Below are positions 53,231 through 62,400 of a DNA stretch of 64,000 bases, piece by piece. The position numbers and the translations under genes were made by a program. Every line of letters starts with the position of its first letter. Position 1 is the stretch's first letter. Below the pieces are notes generated by a model. It saw only the letters and a list, made by a program, of their open reading frames with translations. It was not told where the DNA came from and did no database searches. Origin of the DNA: Chloroflexota bacterium (GTDB taxonomy: Bacteria > Chloroflexota > Limnocylindria > Limnocylindrales > CSP1-4). Location: the NCBI GenBank assembly GCA_919901745.1, contig CAKKPP010000003.1:232738-296737 (forward strand). Direction: 5' to 3'.

Positions 53231-53938
53231 TTACGCGCGGGCCGGTGTCGCGGCCGACGTGACCGCCGCGCCGCCTTGCGCTCGTGCCGCGGCCCACGGC
53301 GTGAGACGGCGCTCGACACGCACGAGGATGAGGTCGACCAGCACGGCGAGCGTGACCGACAGGATCGCCCCGACGTAGACCTTCGTCGCGAAGAAGGTCT
53401 GGATGCCCTCCTTGATGAACAGGCCAAGCCCGCCGAAGTTGTCGCCGATGAGCGTCAACACCATAACCAGCCCGATCATCGTGACGGCGGCGAGCCGGAT
53501 GCCGGTCACAATCAGGGGCACGGCGAGTGGAAGTTCGACGCGCGAGAGGCGCTCGCGCCGCGAGTAGCCCATGCCGTCTGCCGCCTCGAGCACGTCGATC
53601 GGGACCGCATCGAAGCCGGCGACAATGTTGCGGATCAGGATCTGCTGGGTGTACAGGACGAGCGGGATCTCCGCCGTCAGGATCGAGAATCCGGTAAAGG
53701 GGACCAGGGCCGCGAAGAGTGCCAGGCTGGGGATCGTGTACAGCCCGCCGGCGAACGCCGTGAGCGGCCCTCGGATCCGCGGGTTCCGCACGGCCCAGAT
53801 CGACAGGGCGAACGCAATCGCGAACCCGATCGCCACGGCGATCCCGGCCAGGGCCAGGTGCTGGGCCGTGCGAAACGCGATGTCGTCGAGGTGGCTCCCG
53901 ACCCAGGTCCAGTCGAGGAGCGGCTCGTCCGCCCTCAC
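53231..53938 (-). CDS. Osmoprotectant ABC transporter permease 2
   Basis: A protein of 235 residues with about five or six TM segments and the EAA loop VLEAADGMGYSRRERLSRVELPLAVPLIVTGIRLA. The N-terminal HLALAGIAVAIGFAIAFALSIWAV is typical of OpuBB/OpuCB. The start is a GTG, 10 nt after the ATPase stop. The C-terminus is Ala-rich. Two distinct permeases form a heterodimeric channel. Confidence 0.9.
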   Translation of the reverse strand: MRADEPLLDWTWVGSHLDDIAFRTAQHLALAGIAVAIGFAIAFALSIWAVRNPRIRGPLTAFAGGLYTIPSLALFAALVPFTGFSILTAEIPLVLYTQQILIRNIVAGFDAVPIDVLEAADGMGYSRRERLSRVELPLAVPLIVTGIRLAAVTMIGLVMVLTLIGDNFGGLGLFIKEGIQTFFATKVYVGAILSVTLAVLVDLILVRVERRLTPWAAARAQGGAAVTSAATPARA

Positions 53939-53948
53939 GTGCCGGCCC

Positions 53949-55112
53949 TCACGCGCCCGACCCCGCGACCCCGCTGCGCATCCGCTCTGCGATCATCTCC
54001 GCGGTCACCAGGCCGAGCACGGCCCCGGCGGCGTCCACCACGATGCCGGCCTGGACGTCGGCGTCGAGGAGCATCGATAGCGCGTCCTTGAGCGTGGTCC
54101 GTGGATCCAGGAGCGGGGACATCGACTCGGTCATCGACTCGACCAGCGCCCCGTCCGCAGGCAGCGCCTCCTGGTGCACCCATCCGACGGGACGATTCAG
54201 ATCGTCGACCAGCAGCATGTAGTGGAACGGATCGGCCAGGATTCGGTCGCGGACGGTTCGGACATCGTCGCCGGTACGACCGGTCACCGCAGGGATCAGG
54301 GCCAGGTCGCGAACCCGGCTCAGCGATAATCGTTTCAGGCCGCGGTCGGCACCCACGAACCGGGCAACGAAGTCCGACGCGGGCGCGGCCAGGATCTCCT
54401 CGGGCGTTCCGAATTGGGCGAGCTTGCCCCCGAGCTGGAGGACGGCGACGAGGTCCCCCATCTTGATGGCCTCGTCGATGTCGTGGGTGACGAAGAGGAT
54501 CGTCTTGGCGAGGTCCTCCTGCAGGCGCAGGAATTCGTTCTGGAGCCGCTCCCGGACGATCGGATCGACCGCTCCGAACGGCTCGTCCATGAGCATGATC
54601 GGTGGGTCGGCAGCAAGGGCCCGAGCCACGCCGACGCGCTGGCGCTCCCCACCGGACAGCTGCGACGGATAGCGGTCGCGGTAGGTCGCCGGTGGTAGTC
54701 CCACAACCGCGAGAAGCTGCTCAGCTCGCTCCCGTCGTCGCGCCGGCGTCCAGCCGAGGAGCCGCGGCACGGTGGCCACGTTCTCGCCGATCGTCTGATG
54801 GGGAAACAGGCCGGTCTGCTGGATCACGTAGCCGATGCCGCGTCGAAGGTCGGTCACGTCGCGGCTCGCCGCATCGACCCCGTCGAGCAGGATTCGACCG
54901 TTGGTCGGCTCGATCAGTCGATTGACCATCTTCAGGCTCGTCGTCTTGCCGCAGCCCGACGGGCCGACGAGAACGCAGATCTTCCCGGCCGGCACGATGA
55001 AGCTCAGGTCGTCGACCGCCGCCCCCGCACCGGCCTGGGTGCCCGGGTAGCGCTTCGAGACGTGCTCGAACTCGACCGTCGCCGCGACCTGCGCCTGCCG
55101 CTCGGCCGCCAT
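53949..55112 (-). CDS. Osmoprotectant ABC transporter ATPase with CBS domains
   Basis: A protein of 387 residues. ATPase: Walker A VGPSGCGKTT, Q-loop IQQTGLFPHQTI, signature LSGGERQRVGVARAL, Walker B IMLMDEPFGAVD, H-loop THDIDEA. Residues about 255-380 form a CBS pair (RTVRDRILADPFHYMLLVDDLNRPVGWV, DPRTTLKDALSMLLDADVQAGIVV), which senses ionic strength or nucleotide in OpuA-type importers. It starts 2 nt after the LLM gene stop. Confidence 0.93.
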   Translation of the reverse strand: MAAERQAQVAATVEFEHVSKRYPGTQAGAGAAVDDLSFIVPAGKICVLVGPSGCGKTTSLKMVNRLIEPTNGRILLDGVDAASRDVTDLRRGIGYVIQQTGLFPHQTIGENVATVPRLLGWTPARRRERAEQLLAVVGLPPATYRDRYPSQLSGGERQRVGVARALAADPPIMLMDEPFGAVDPIVRERLQNEFLRLQEDLAKTILFVTHDIDEAIKMGDLVAVLQLGGKLAQFGTPEEILAAPASDFVARFVGADRGLKRLSLSRVRDLALIPAVTGRTGDDVRTVRDRILADPFHYMLLVDDLNRPVGWVHQEALPADGALVESMTESMSPLLDPRTTLKDALSMLLDADVQAGIVVDAAGAVLGLVTAEMIAERMRSGVAGSGA

Positions 55113-55114
55113 GA

Positions 55115-56065
55115 TCAGCCCCGATCGACCAGCGGCTTGACCGCGCCGATGAGGCGCTCGATCGTCTCGATGTCGTACGGCGCCGGCAGTTCGACAATGA
55201 CCGTCTCGAAGCCCACATCGACCCGACTGCGGATCTCGGCGGCGACCTCCTCCGGCGTGCCGATCCACAGGGTCTCGACATCGTCCCACTCGTCGCGAGG
55301 CGTCCGGTTGTGCGCCATCTGGTCCGCCCAGACCCGCTCGGCCTCCGAGCGGCTGTCGCGGATGACGATCTTGCAGCCCACCGTGCGCTCGATCTCGGCC
55401 TCGTCGCGCCCGACTTCGGCGCAGTGGCGGCGCAGCACCTCGTCCTTGTGCGCCAGCTTCTCGGCCGTTCCGAAGGCGTTCCACTGGTCCGCGTAACGGG
55501 CGACCGTCCTGAGCGTCTTTTTCTCGCCTGAGCCGCCGATCATGATCGGGAGATGGGCCTGAAGAGGGAGCGGCTCCTGGCGAAGGTCCTGGAATGCATA
55601 CCGCCCGCCGTCAGGGGAAGTGACCGTCGCACCGTCGAGCAAGCCGCGCATGGCCGCCACCGCCTCATCCGCCCAGTCCAGCCGTTGCCCGAACCCACTC
55701 CCGAAGTCGATGCCGTGGGCAGTGTGCTCGTGCTCGAACCACGCTCCACCCAGGCCGAGGATCGCCCGACCGCCGCTGATGTGGTCCAGCGTCGTCGCGG
55801 TCTTCGCTACGAGACCCGGATTGCGGAAGGTGTTGGCGCCCACGAGCAGCCCGATCCGGATCCGCTCCGTGGCCATCGCCCAGCCGGCGAGCAGGGACCA
55901 GCCCTCGAAGATCGGCTGGTGGGGGTCGCCGTAGATGGCGTAGAGATGGTCCCACGTCCATAGGTGGTCGTAACCCGCGGCCTCGATTCGCCGCGTCGCA
56001 GCGAGCATCTCGGGCCACGTCGCGGCCTGGCTCCAGAGCAGCATCCCGAGCTTGAGATCGGTCAT
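55115..56065 (-). CDS. LLM-class F420-dependent oxidoreductase
   Basis: A TIM-barrel protein of 316 residues: LGMLLWSQAATWPEMLAATRRIEAAGYDHLWTWDHLYAIYGD, RIRIGLLVGANTFRNPGLVAKTATTLDHISGGRAILGLGGAW and PIMIGGSGEKKTLRTVARYADQWNAFG. The pattern is the F420-dependent branch of luciferase-like enzymes, implying that the organism makes F420. Substrate unknown. It precedes the osmoprotectant ATPase gene by 2 nt, perhaps by chance. Confidence 0.9.
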   Translation of the reverse strand: MTDLKLGMLLWSQAATWPEMLAATRRIEAAGYDHLWTWDHLYAIYGDPHQPIFEGWSLLAGWAMATERIRIGLLVGANTFRNPGLVAKTATTLDHISGGRAILGLGGAWFEHEHTAHGIDFGSGFGQRLDWADEAVAAMRGLLDGATVTSPDGGRYAFQDLRQEPLPLQAHLPIMIGGSGEKKTLRTVARYADQWNAFGTAEKLAHKDEVLRRHCAEVGRDEAEIERTVGCKIVIRDSRSEAERVWADQMAHNRTPRDEWDDVETLWIGTPEEVAAEIRSRVDVGFETVIVELPAPYDIETIERLIGAVKPLVDRG

Positions 56066-56073
56066 CTCGAGAA

Positions 56074-56352
56074 TCAGGCGTTGTCCAACTCGCGCGAAAC
56101 CGCCCGAAGAATGAAACGGGCGGCCTCGGCGCTCTTGCCGCCGAGCTTCTGGCCCTCATCCTGCTCGAGCGCCTGCATCAGGTCCATGAGCATCTGGCCG
56201 AGGAGCGGTGTCCGCGTGAGGGTTCCGGCTGTGAACGCCGCCTCGAGGCCGGCCACAGCCGCGCGTGCGTTCTCCACCGCGTGACCCTTCGCGTCCATCA
56301 ACTCGCGAAATGCGTGGCGAGCCGCGTCCGCCGCCGGGTCGCTCGAAGCCAC
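56074..56352 (-). CDS. Small helical protein of unknown function
   Basis: A protein of 92 residues, almost entirely helical by composition (ARHAFRELMDAKGHAVENARAAVAGLEAAFTAG...MLMDLMQALEQDE), no Cys, no TM. It sits 8 nt before the LLM gene and 2 nt after the acetyltransferase gene, so it is probably co-expressed. Not recognised. Confidence 0.65.
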   Translation of the reverse strand: MASSDPAADAARHAFRELMDAKGHAVENARAAVAGLEAAFTAGTLTRTPLLGQMLMDLMQALEQDEGQKLGGKSAEAARFILRAVSRELDNA

Positions 56353-56354
56353 GA

Positions 56355-56969
56355 TCAGCTCTCCACCGTCGCCCGGGCACGCTCACGCGGCGCGGGCGTT
56401 CGAGGCTCCGTGCTCCGATCCGACCACTCAGATGCAAGGATGCTCATCATCAGTTCGTCCCACCAACGGCCGTCGCGCCAGATCGACTCTCGAGCCCGGC
56501 CCTCGATCGTGAAGCCGCAACTGACGTAGGAACGGATCGCCCGTTGGTTGAACTCGAACACGGACAGCGAGATGCGGTGCAGGCCGAGCCCCTCGAAGGC
56601 ATGGCCCAGCATGAGGCGAGTGGCCTCGGTCCCATACCCGTGACCCCAGGCATCCAGCTCGCCGATCGTGATGTGGTACATGGCCGACCCGTTGTCACCA
56701 TCGAGCTGGCTGATGGCACAGGTGCCGATGAGCCGGCCCGTCTCAAGGACGTGGACTGCGAGGGCCAATGAATCTGGCCCGACGACCCGCAGGTGGAAGA
56801 AGCGCTCCACCTCCTCGCGACGCATGGGTCCGTCCTGGTAGCGGGTCAGGCGAGCCACTTCGGGATCCGAATACCAGCGCTCAAAGGCGGCGAGGTTCTC
56901 CGGGACGTGGCGCCGCAGCTCCACCAGTCGACCGGTCAATCGCTCCGGGAACCACGCTCGATGGGCCAT
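56355..56969 (-). CDS. GNAT-family N-acetyltransferase (RimJ/RimL-like)
   Basis: A protein of 204 residues. ERLTGRLVELRRHVPENLAAFERWYSDPEV start, then acetyl-CoA site ELDAWGHGYGTEATRLMLGHAFEGLGLHRI and VFEFNQRAIRSYVSCGFTIEGRARESIWRDGRWWDELMMSIL, the RimJ-like pattern. ATG 56969 has a TATACC box 9 nt upstream on its strand; GTG 56978 is the alternative. It is divergent from DNA ligase, with a shared palindromic -10. Confidence 0.9.
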   Translation of the reverse strand: MAHRAWFPERLTGRLVELRRHVPENLAAFERWYSDPEVARLTRYQDGPMRREEVERFFHLRVVGPDSLALAVHVLETGRLIGTCAISQLDGDNGSAMYHITIGELDAWGHGYGTEATRLMLGHAFEGLGLHRISLSVFEFNQRAIRSYVSCGFTIEGRARESIWRDGRWWDELMMSILASEWSDRSTEPRTPAPRERARATVES

Positions 56970-56978
56970 TCGGGTCAC

Positions 56979-56986
56979 GGTATACC
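56979..56986. promoter_or_regulatory. Palindromic GGTATACC acting as -10 for two divergent genes
   Basis: GGTATACC reads TATACC on both strands. Each copy lies exactly 9 nt from a start codon: ATG 56996 (DNA ligase, plus) and ATG 56969 (acetyltransferase, minus). Both transcripts would be leaderless or nearly so and could not be initiated at the same moment. Confidence 0.6.
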
Positions 56987-56995
56987 ATCGCCGAC

Positions 56996-58696
56996 ATGCG
57001 CCGCTGGAGCGAGCTTGCCGAGCGCGTCGCCGCGACCACCCGCACCTCTGAGAAGACCGGGCTGCTCGCCGCCTACCTCCGCGAGCTCGAATCGGATGAG
57101 CTTCCGATCGCGGCCGTGTTCCTGACGGGGCGGCCGTTCGCGGAGGCAGACGGGCGCGCGACCGGATTGGGCTGGGCGACGATCGCCGCGACCGTGGCCG
57201 ATGTCGCCGGCGTCGGTCGCTCGGCGCTGGGCGAGGCCTACGATCGATCGTCCGACCTGGGCCGCGCCGTGCATGACGTCCTGGAGGCAGCGGGTCACGC
57301 GCCGGACCCCGATGTGAGCCCGACGCTGCCGGAGGTCGCCGAGGCGATCTCGAGGGTGGAGGTCGCGAGCGGTCCTGCGGCCAAGGCGGCGATCCTCGCC
57401 GAACTCCTCGGGCGGTGCGATCCGCTGACGGCGAAGCACATCGTCAAGGTCCTGTCGGGCGATCTGCGGATCGGCCTGCGGGAGGGCCTGGTCGAGGCGG
57501 CGATCGCCCGGGCGTTCCAGCGTGACCTCGACGCCGTCAAGTGGGCCGGGATGTTGATCGGCGACGTCGGGCGCCTGGCCGGGCTGGCCCGCGACGACCG
57601 CCTGGCCGATGCGACCCTCCGCCTGTTCCACCCGATCAAATTCATGCTGGCATCGCCGGCCGAGGACGCTGCCGAGATCCTGAACCGCCTGGGCCCCACC
57701 GTGTGGGTGGAGGACAAATACGACGGGATCCGCGCCCAGCTGCACAAGTCCGGCGGCGACGTGCGGCTGTACTCACGAGACCTTCACGATGTGAGCCGTC
57801 AATTCCCCGAGATCGTGGACGCCGCCCGGGAGTTGGCGTGGAACGGAATGCTCGACGGTGAGATCCTCGGGTTTCGCGACGGAACCGTCCTGCCGTTCAT
57901 CGCGCTGCAGGCCCGCCTCGGGCGCAAGGATCCTTCCCTCAGGATCCGTAGCGAGGTGCCGGTTGTCTTCGTTGCCTTCGATGCACTCGGCCTGGGCCCG
58001 GGCGACAGCGCGGTGGTCGAGCCGCTCCTCCGTCTGCCCCTCACGGAGCGGCGCAAGCGCCTCGAGGAAGTCGGGCTGCCGGCGCCCAGCGCTGGAGGTG
58101 CCTTCGCCCTGTCGCACCTGACCCGAGCCGACTCGCTTGACGAGCTCGAGACGCGCTTCGCCGAGGCCCGAGCTCGGCGCAACGAGGGGTTGATGGTCAA
58201 GGACCCGGCAAGTCTCTACTCGCCGGGGAGGCGGGGAATGGGGTGGCTCAAGATGAAGAAGGCGCTGGCCACCATCGATTGCGTGGTCGTCGGCGTCGAA
58301 GTGGGCCATGGCAAGCGCCACGGGGTCCTGTCGGACTATACGTTCGCCGTTCGCGACGAAGCCAACGACCGGCTGGTCACGATCGGGAAGGCCTACAGCG
58401 GTCTGACCGACGCGGAGATCGCCGAGATGACTCGCTGGTTCGACGCACATACGGTCTCGAGGCACGGTCGGTATCGCGTCGTGGAGCCCTCGGTTGTCGT
58501 CGAGATCGCGTTCGACGCGATTCTCCGCTCGACCCGCCACAAGTCGGGTTTTGCGTTGCGCTTTCCGCGCATCATCGGGCTTCGGCCGGACAAGCCGGCG
58601 TCCGAGGCAGAGACGCTCGACGCGGTCCGTCGACTCCACGGCGAACTCCAGCAGGGAGCCGAGCAGCTGGTCACGGCCGGCGCCCGGGAGTCTTGA
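56996..58696 (+). CDS. ATP-dependent DNA ligase
   Basis: A protein of 566 residues. N-terminal helical domain (MRRWSELAERVAATTRTSEKTGLLAAYL), adenylation motif VWVEDKYDGIRAQLH with the active Lys, motif III LDGEILGFRDG, motif IV GLMVKDPASLYSPGRRG, motif V WLKMKK, and an OB-fold (VVGVEVGHGKRHGVLSDYTF) ending at GFALRFPRIIGLRPDK. This is the LigB/archaeal-like three-domain type. Usual partner helicase or exonuclease genes are not adjacent. Confidence 0.95.
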   Translation: MRRWSELAERVAATTRTSEKTGLLAAYLRELESDELPIAAVFLTGRPFAEADGRATGLGWATIAATVADVAGVGRSALGEAYDRSSDLGRAVHDVLEAAGHAPDPDVSPTLPEVAEAISRVEVASGPAAKAAILAELLGRCDPLTAKHIVKVLSGDLRIGLREGLVEAAIARAFQRDLDAVKWAGMLIGDVGRLAGLARDDRLADATLRLFHPIKFMLASPAEDAAEILNRLGPTVWVEDKYDGIRAQLHKSGGDVRLYSRDLHDVSRQFPEIVDAARELAWNGMLDGEILGFRDGTVLPFIALQARLGRKDPSLRIRSEVPVVFVAFDALGLGPGDSAVVEPLLRLPLTERRKRLEEVGLPAPSAGGAFALSHLTRADSLDELETRFAEARARRNEGLMVKDPASLYSPGRRGMGWLKMKKALATIDCVVVGVEVGHGKRHGVLSDYTFAVRDEANDRLVTIGKAYSGLTDAEIAEMTRWFDAHTVSRHGRYRVVEPSVVVEIAFDAILRSTRHKSGFALRFPRIIGLRPDKPASEAETLDAVRRLHGELQQGAEQLVTAGARES

Positions 58697-58749
58697 GCCC
58701 CGCCTGCGGGCGTCGGCAGGCGCCGTGTCACACGCGCTAGACTGATCGC

Positions 58750-59355
58750 GTGTTCAGTGGGATATCCGGGGACAGTCATCAGGTCGGCCTGACGCTATTT
58801 ACGGATTCGCACGTCGTCCGGGGGAGAATCGTCACCCGACATCGGCGGATCAGCGACATCCTGAACCAGGCGGAGCACGAGTTCCTCGTGATCACCGATG
58901 CCGTGATGGACGAATTCGGCGCGCGCGACCAGCCAATCCGGAGCGAGTACGCCCAGATCAACCTGGGTGCCGTCCTGTTCGCGGTCGCGGACGCAGAGGT
59001 CGAGCCGGTGCCCGAACTGCGCACTCCGAAGGTTGCCGAGGTTGCCCTCGTCTCGATTCCACCGTTTCGAGTCACCGGCCGAATCCATCTCCTGCCGGGG
59101 CGGCCACTCGACGATGCCCTCGGTGAGCTGCTTGGTCGGTTCTTCCCGGTGACCAATGCCACCTACTGGTCGGATCGGGTCGGCGAGGCCCGGACGACCG
59201 CCTTGATGGTCGCCGTCAACCACTCGCGGGCCCAGATCCTCGCCCCTCATCACGAGATCGATCCGTGGGCCGGACTGGACCGATCGACGGCCCACGGAAC
59301 GGTCAACCGGGTGGCCGACCTGGACTCCCTTGATCAGGGTGGAGACCCGGTCTAG
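58750..59355 (+). CDS. Protein with two DUF6812-like repeats
   Basis: A protein of 201 residues with two similar beta-rich units: TDSHVVRGRIVTRHRRISDILNQ-AEHEFLVITDAV and FRVTGRIHLLPGRPLDDALGELLGRFFPVTNATY. This resembles the DUF6812 pattern (recalled, not checked). No signal peptide or TM. GTG 58750 has TAGACT 6 nt upstream (leaderless). Function unknown; found as a single gene here. Confidence 0.65.
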   Translation: MFSGISGDSHQVGLTLFTDSHVVRGRIVTRHRRISDILNQAEHEFLVITDAVMDEFGARDQPIRSEYAQINLGAVLFAVADAEVEPVPELRTPKVAEVALVSIPPFRVTGRIHLLPGRPLDDALGELLGRFFPVTNATYWSDRVGEARTTALMVAVNHSRAQILAPHHEIDPWAGLDRSTAHGTVNRVADLDSLDQGGDPV

Positions 59356-59377
59356 ATACCCGGGCGTCGTCGGGCTT

Positions 59378-60220
59378 TCAGCGATCGACCGGCAGATCGA
59401 GCCGATCGCCCCATTCGGCCCAGCCGCCGTCGTAGACCGCGACGTCCTCGTGCCCCAGGAGCGCCAGGACCCAGGCCATCTTCGCAGCGGCCACACCGGA
59501 ACCGTCATAGCACACGACGCGCGGACCGCGGCTGACGTTGGCCCTCAGCAGGATCCTGCGCAGGTCCGCTGCGTCACGCAGACGCTGGCTTCCGGGTTGG
59601 GTCATGAGTCCCACCGGAACGTTGATCGCGCCGGGGATGTGGCCGAGGCGTCGGGTGTTGCCCTCCAGGCCACGGAATTCAGCGGGCGCTCGTGCATCGA
59701 TCAGCACGACCTCCGGCGAGCCGAGCAGGCCGCGAATGTCGGCCGTGGTCAACCGTTGGCGTGGATTGAGTCGCGGCGTAAAGGTCGTCGGAGCAGGGGT
59801 GCGGCTCGCGTTCGCGAGCAACTGGCCGTGGCCGATCCACGCCGGTAACCCGCCGTCGAGGAGTCTGGCCGACTCCAGCCCGTACACCCGGAGCGACCAC
59901 CACGCCCGACTTGCGTAGAGCGACGACGTGTCGTCGTAGAAGACGACCTCGGTCCCGTTGCCGATCCCGGCCGCGGCGACGGCAGCGGCGAGCTGGTCGG
60001 GTCCGGCGATGTTGAGACTTCGACCGTCGTCGGTCGGGTCGATCAGGTCGTGGGCCCAGTCCAGGTAGGCGGCACCTGGAATGTGGCCTGCCGCATAGGT
60101 GTCGCGGCCGGTCCCGTCCGGGCGCCAGCGGACATCGACGACGCGAATCTCCGGACGTTCCAGGTTCATCGACAACCACTCGGGCGTCGCAAGGAACTCG
60201 GGCCGGGCAAAGCCCGTCAT
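59378..60220 (-). CDS. Thiosulfate/3-mercaptopyruvate sulfurtransferase
   Basis: A protein of 280 residues with two tandem rhodanese domains. The inactive N-terminal domain has VVDVRWRPDGTGRDTYAAGHIPGAAYLDW; the C-terminal one carries the active Cys near residue 235 in VVCYDGSGVAAAKMAW. It generates persulfide sulfur for thiol transfer and could feed pathways such as MoeZ/CysO, but it is 50 kb away. The start is at the ATG of MTGFARPEFL. Confidence 0.93.
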   Translation of the reverse strand: MTGFARPEFLATPEWLSMNLERPEIRVVDVRWRPDGTGRDTYAAGHIPGAAYLDWAHDLIDPTDDGRSLNIAGPDQLAAAVAAAGIGNGTEVVFYDDTSSLYASRAWWSLRVYGLESARLLDGGLPAWIGHGQLLANASRTPAPTTFTPRLNPRQRLTTADIRGLLGSPEVVLIDARAPAEFRGLEGNTRRLGHIPGAINVPVGLMTQPGSQRLRDAADLRRILLRANVSRGPRVVCYDGSGVAAAKMAWVLALLGHEDVAVYDGGWAEWGDRLDLPVDR

Positions 60221-60267
60221 CGGGCGGGTCCTCGGGAGTGCGCGAGCATGGCCGGTATCATACGGGC

Positions 60268-61503
60268 GTGGTCTCCCCCTTCATGTCCGATGTCGAAAAA
60301 CTTGCTGCCGTCCGGGCCGGGTTGCCGGCACTGGCCGCCGGGATCTACCTGAATACCGGTTCCGTAGGGCCGCTCCCGTCCGAGACCGCCAGGGCCGTGA
60401 CGGCCATGGACGCCTACGAACTCACCACGGGTCGGGCGAGTAGCGGTTACTTCAACGAATTCATCGACCGGATGGCCGAGGCACGTGCCGGCGTTGCCGC
60501 GGTTCTCACCACCGATGTCGACACCATCGCCCTCAATCACGCAACGACGGACGGCATGAACATCGCCGTCTGGTCCATCGACTGGCGGCCCGGAGACGTT
60601 GCCGTCACGACGCAGCACGAGCACCCGGGCGGGGTCGGTCCGCTCTACGCCCTTCGCGACCGGGCAGGCATCCAGGTGACGTTTGTGGCCATCGCCAACG
60701 ACGACGATGACGACACGATCGTCGCGTCGTTTGAGCGCGCCATCCTGCCGAGGACGCGACTCGTGGCGCTGTCGCACATCCTGTGGACCACCGGTCGGCT
60801 CATGCCGGTCGAACGAATTGCCGAGGTGGCCCATGCCCGGGGTGCCCGGGTGGTGATCGACGGGGCACAGTCGGCCGGCGCCATCCCGCTCGACGTGGCG
60901 GCCACCGGCGCTGATCTGTACGCGGTGTCCGCCCAGAAGTGGCTGCTGGGCCCCGAGGGCATGGGGGCGCTCTGGTGCTCGCCGACGATCCTTGACCGAG
61001 CCATCGTCGCGTTCGCGGGCTATTACAGCTTCGCGGCCAGCGACTCGATGGGGAGCGCAACACTGCACCCCTCGGCGCGCCGGCTCGAATCGAGCAGCTG
61101 GCACCGCCCATCTGTCGTGGGTTTTGCCCGCAGCCTCGGCTGGCTGTCGATGTACGTCGGGCTCGACTTCGTCTATCGACGCGGCGCCGAGCTGGCCCGT
61201 CGTGCGCGGGCAGGCCTCGCCGCGATTCGCGGCGTCGAGATGCTGACCCCGCACGACAGGATGGCCGGCCTCGTGTCCTTCCGGATCGGCGGCTGGCCGT
61301 GCCAGGACGCCCTCGACGAACTCGGGGCACGCGTGTTCGCCGTTGCACGGGTCGTTCCGTTGATCGATGCGCTGCGGATCAGCGTGGGGTTTTTCAACAG
61401 CGAGGACGAGATCGATCGGTTCATCGATGCGGTGCGTCTCCTCGCCGATCACGAACCGGGAACGTTGCCGCGGCGAAGCCTGACGGTGCTGGGTGATTCC
61501 TGA
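60268..61503 (+). CDS. Class V aminotransferase-fold PLP enzyme (cysteine desulfurase/epimerase-like)
   Basis: A protein of 411 residues. YLNTGSVGPLPSETARAV, ALNHATTDGMNIAVWSI, VIDGAQSAGAIPLDVA and PLP Lys in VSAQKWLLGPEGMGALW. Resembles isopenicillin-epimerase/SufS-like class V enzymes, but no active-site Cys typical of SufS is evident, so desulfurase activity is uncertain. GTG 60268 has TATCAT 6 nt upstream; ATG 60283 is an alternative. It overlaps the following membrane gene. Confidence 0.87.
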   Translation: MVSPFMSDVEKLAAVRAGLPALAAGIYLNTGSVGPLPSETARAVTAMDAYELTTGRASSGYFNEFIDRMAEARAGVAAVLTTDVDTIALNHATTDGMNIAVWSIDWRPGDVAVTTQHEHPGGVGPLYALRDRAGIQVTFVAIANDDDDDTIVASFERAILPRTRLVALSHILWTTGRLMPVERIAEVAHARGARVVIDGAQSAGAIPLDVAATGADLYAVSAQKWLLGPEGMGALWCSPTILDRAIVAFAGYYSFAASDSMGSATLHPSARRLESSSWHRPSVVGFARSLGWLSMYVGLDFVYRRGAELARRARAGLAAIRGVEMLTPHDRMAGLVSFRIGGWPCQDALDELGARVFAVARVVPLIDALRISVGFFNSEDEIDRFIDAVRLLADHEPGTLPRRSLTVLGDS

Positions 61504-61915
61504 CGTGGGGTCCACGCCTGACCCGCAACACCGGGTGCGGCCGCGTTCCGCGGTCGAGATCCGCTGGCGTCAGTTTCGCCGCGCGCCACGTCCGATCGTC
61601 CGCGCGGTGCTCAGTAGCCTCACGGTCGCCGTCGTGCTCGGCATCATCTACCTCGCCTACGACATCGCTCTCGATCGAGGCGTCGCCATCGTGGGCGGGG
61701 ACCTCCGTGTCCTGTTTGTCACGGTCGATGTCCTGGTCGTCCTGGTCGTCGGGTCGTTCGCGACCTGGCTGCTTGTTCCGCAGCCCGCCGGATCCAGCGG
61801 CCGACGCGCGCGCAGCGGCTGGAGCGCCGCGCTGGGTTTCTTCGCGGCTGTCCCGATCGCCTATCTGACGCTCGTCGTGATCGTTCAGGTGGTACGACCG
61901 CTGGTTGCCCGCTAG
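61493..61915 (+). CDS. Small membrane protein
   Basis: A protein of 140 residues with three hydrophobic segments (AVLSSLTVAVVLGIIYLAYDIAL, LFVTVDVLVVLVVGSFATWLL, ALGFFAAVPIAYLTLVVIVQVV) and a basic N-terminus. GTG 61493 overlaps the PLP-enzyme stop by 11 bp. Not recognised. The 169 bp after it contain only a doubled GCTGGTTGCCC. Confidence 0.7.
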   Translation: MIPDVGSTPDPQHRVRPRSAVEIRWRQFRRAPRPIVRAVLSSLTVAVVLGIIYLAYDIALDRGVAIVGGDLRVLFVTVDVLVVLVVGSFATWLLVPQPAGSSGRRARSGWSAALGFFAAVPIAYLTLVVIVQVVRPLVAR

Positions 61916-62084
61916 CTGCTGGTTGCCCCTAGCGTGGTTCCGTCGCCTTCAGGCACCACTTGTCGCCCCGCATGATGCAAATGCGACTAGCGGAAACCAC
62001 CTGTTTCGCGATACCCTCCGCTCGCTATCATCTCCGCGGCGTCGGGTATCCGAGCAGCGGAACGGGATTCCAGAGGTCGTCGCC

Positions 62085-62384
62085 GTGTCCATCGACGAAC
62101 AGCATGTGGCGCTGCCGAAACTGTACGGCGCGCCCCCATACGCCCGTCCCCGTCCACCTGTGACGCCGACCCCGCGCCCATTCGATCCCGACGATCTGCC
62201 GATCGCCGTCGCACGTACGCCCGAAGAGCAGCAGATCGCGGAGACGCTGCCCGCCCGTGCCTATCTGCCCGGTGGCCACCGAGACGAGACCAACGAGGCG
62301 GGACATTCGGCGGGTGGCGCGCTCAACGCGCGCTCGTTCCGCCTGCGGTCCATCGCCGGCCGACTGTTCGGTGGCAACTCGTAG
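62085..62384 (+). CDS. Small Pro-rich protein of unknown function
   Basis: A protein of 99 residues from GTG 62085 (VSIDEQHVALPKLYGAPPYARPR). Pro-rich N-terminal third, then a polar region (FDPDDLPIAVARTPEEQQIAETLPARAYLP) and a basic C-terminus. No TM or Cys. It precedes the tRNA gene by 16 bp. A longer reading from 61905 is possible but its first 60 residues are not protein-like. Function unknown. Confidence 0.55.
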   Translation: MSIDEQHVALPKLYGAPPYARPRPPVTPTPRPFDPDDLPIAVARTPEEQQIAETLPARAYLPGGHRDETNEAGHSAGGALNARSFRLRSIAGRLFGGNS

Positions 62385-62400
62385 GAGCATCCTCATCCGT

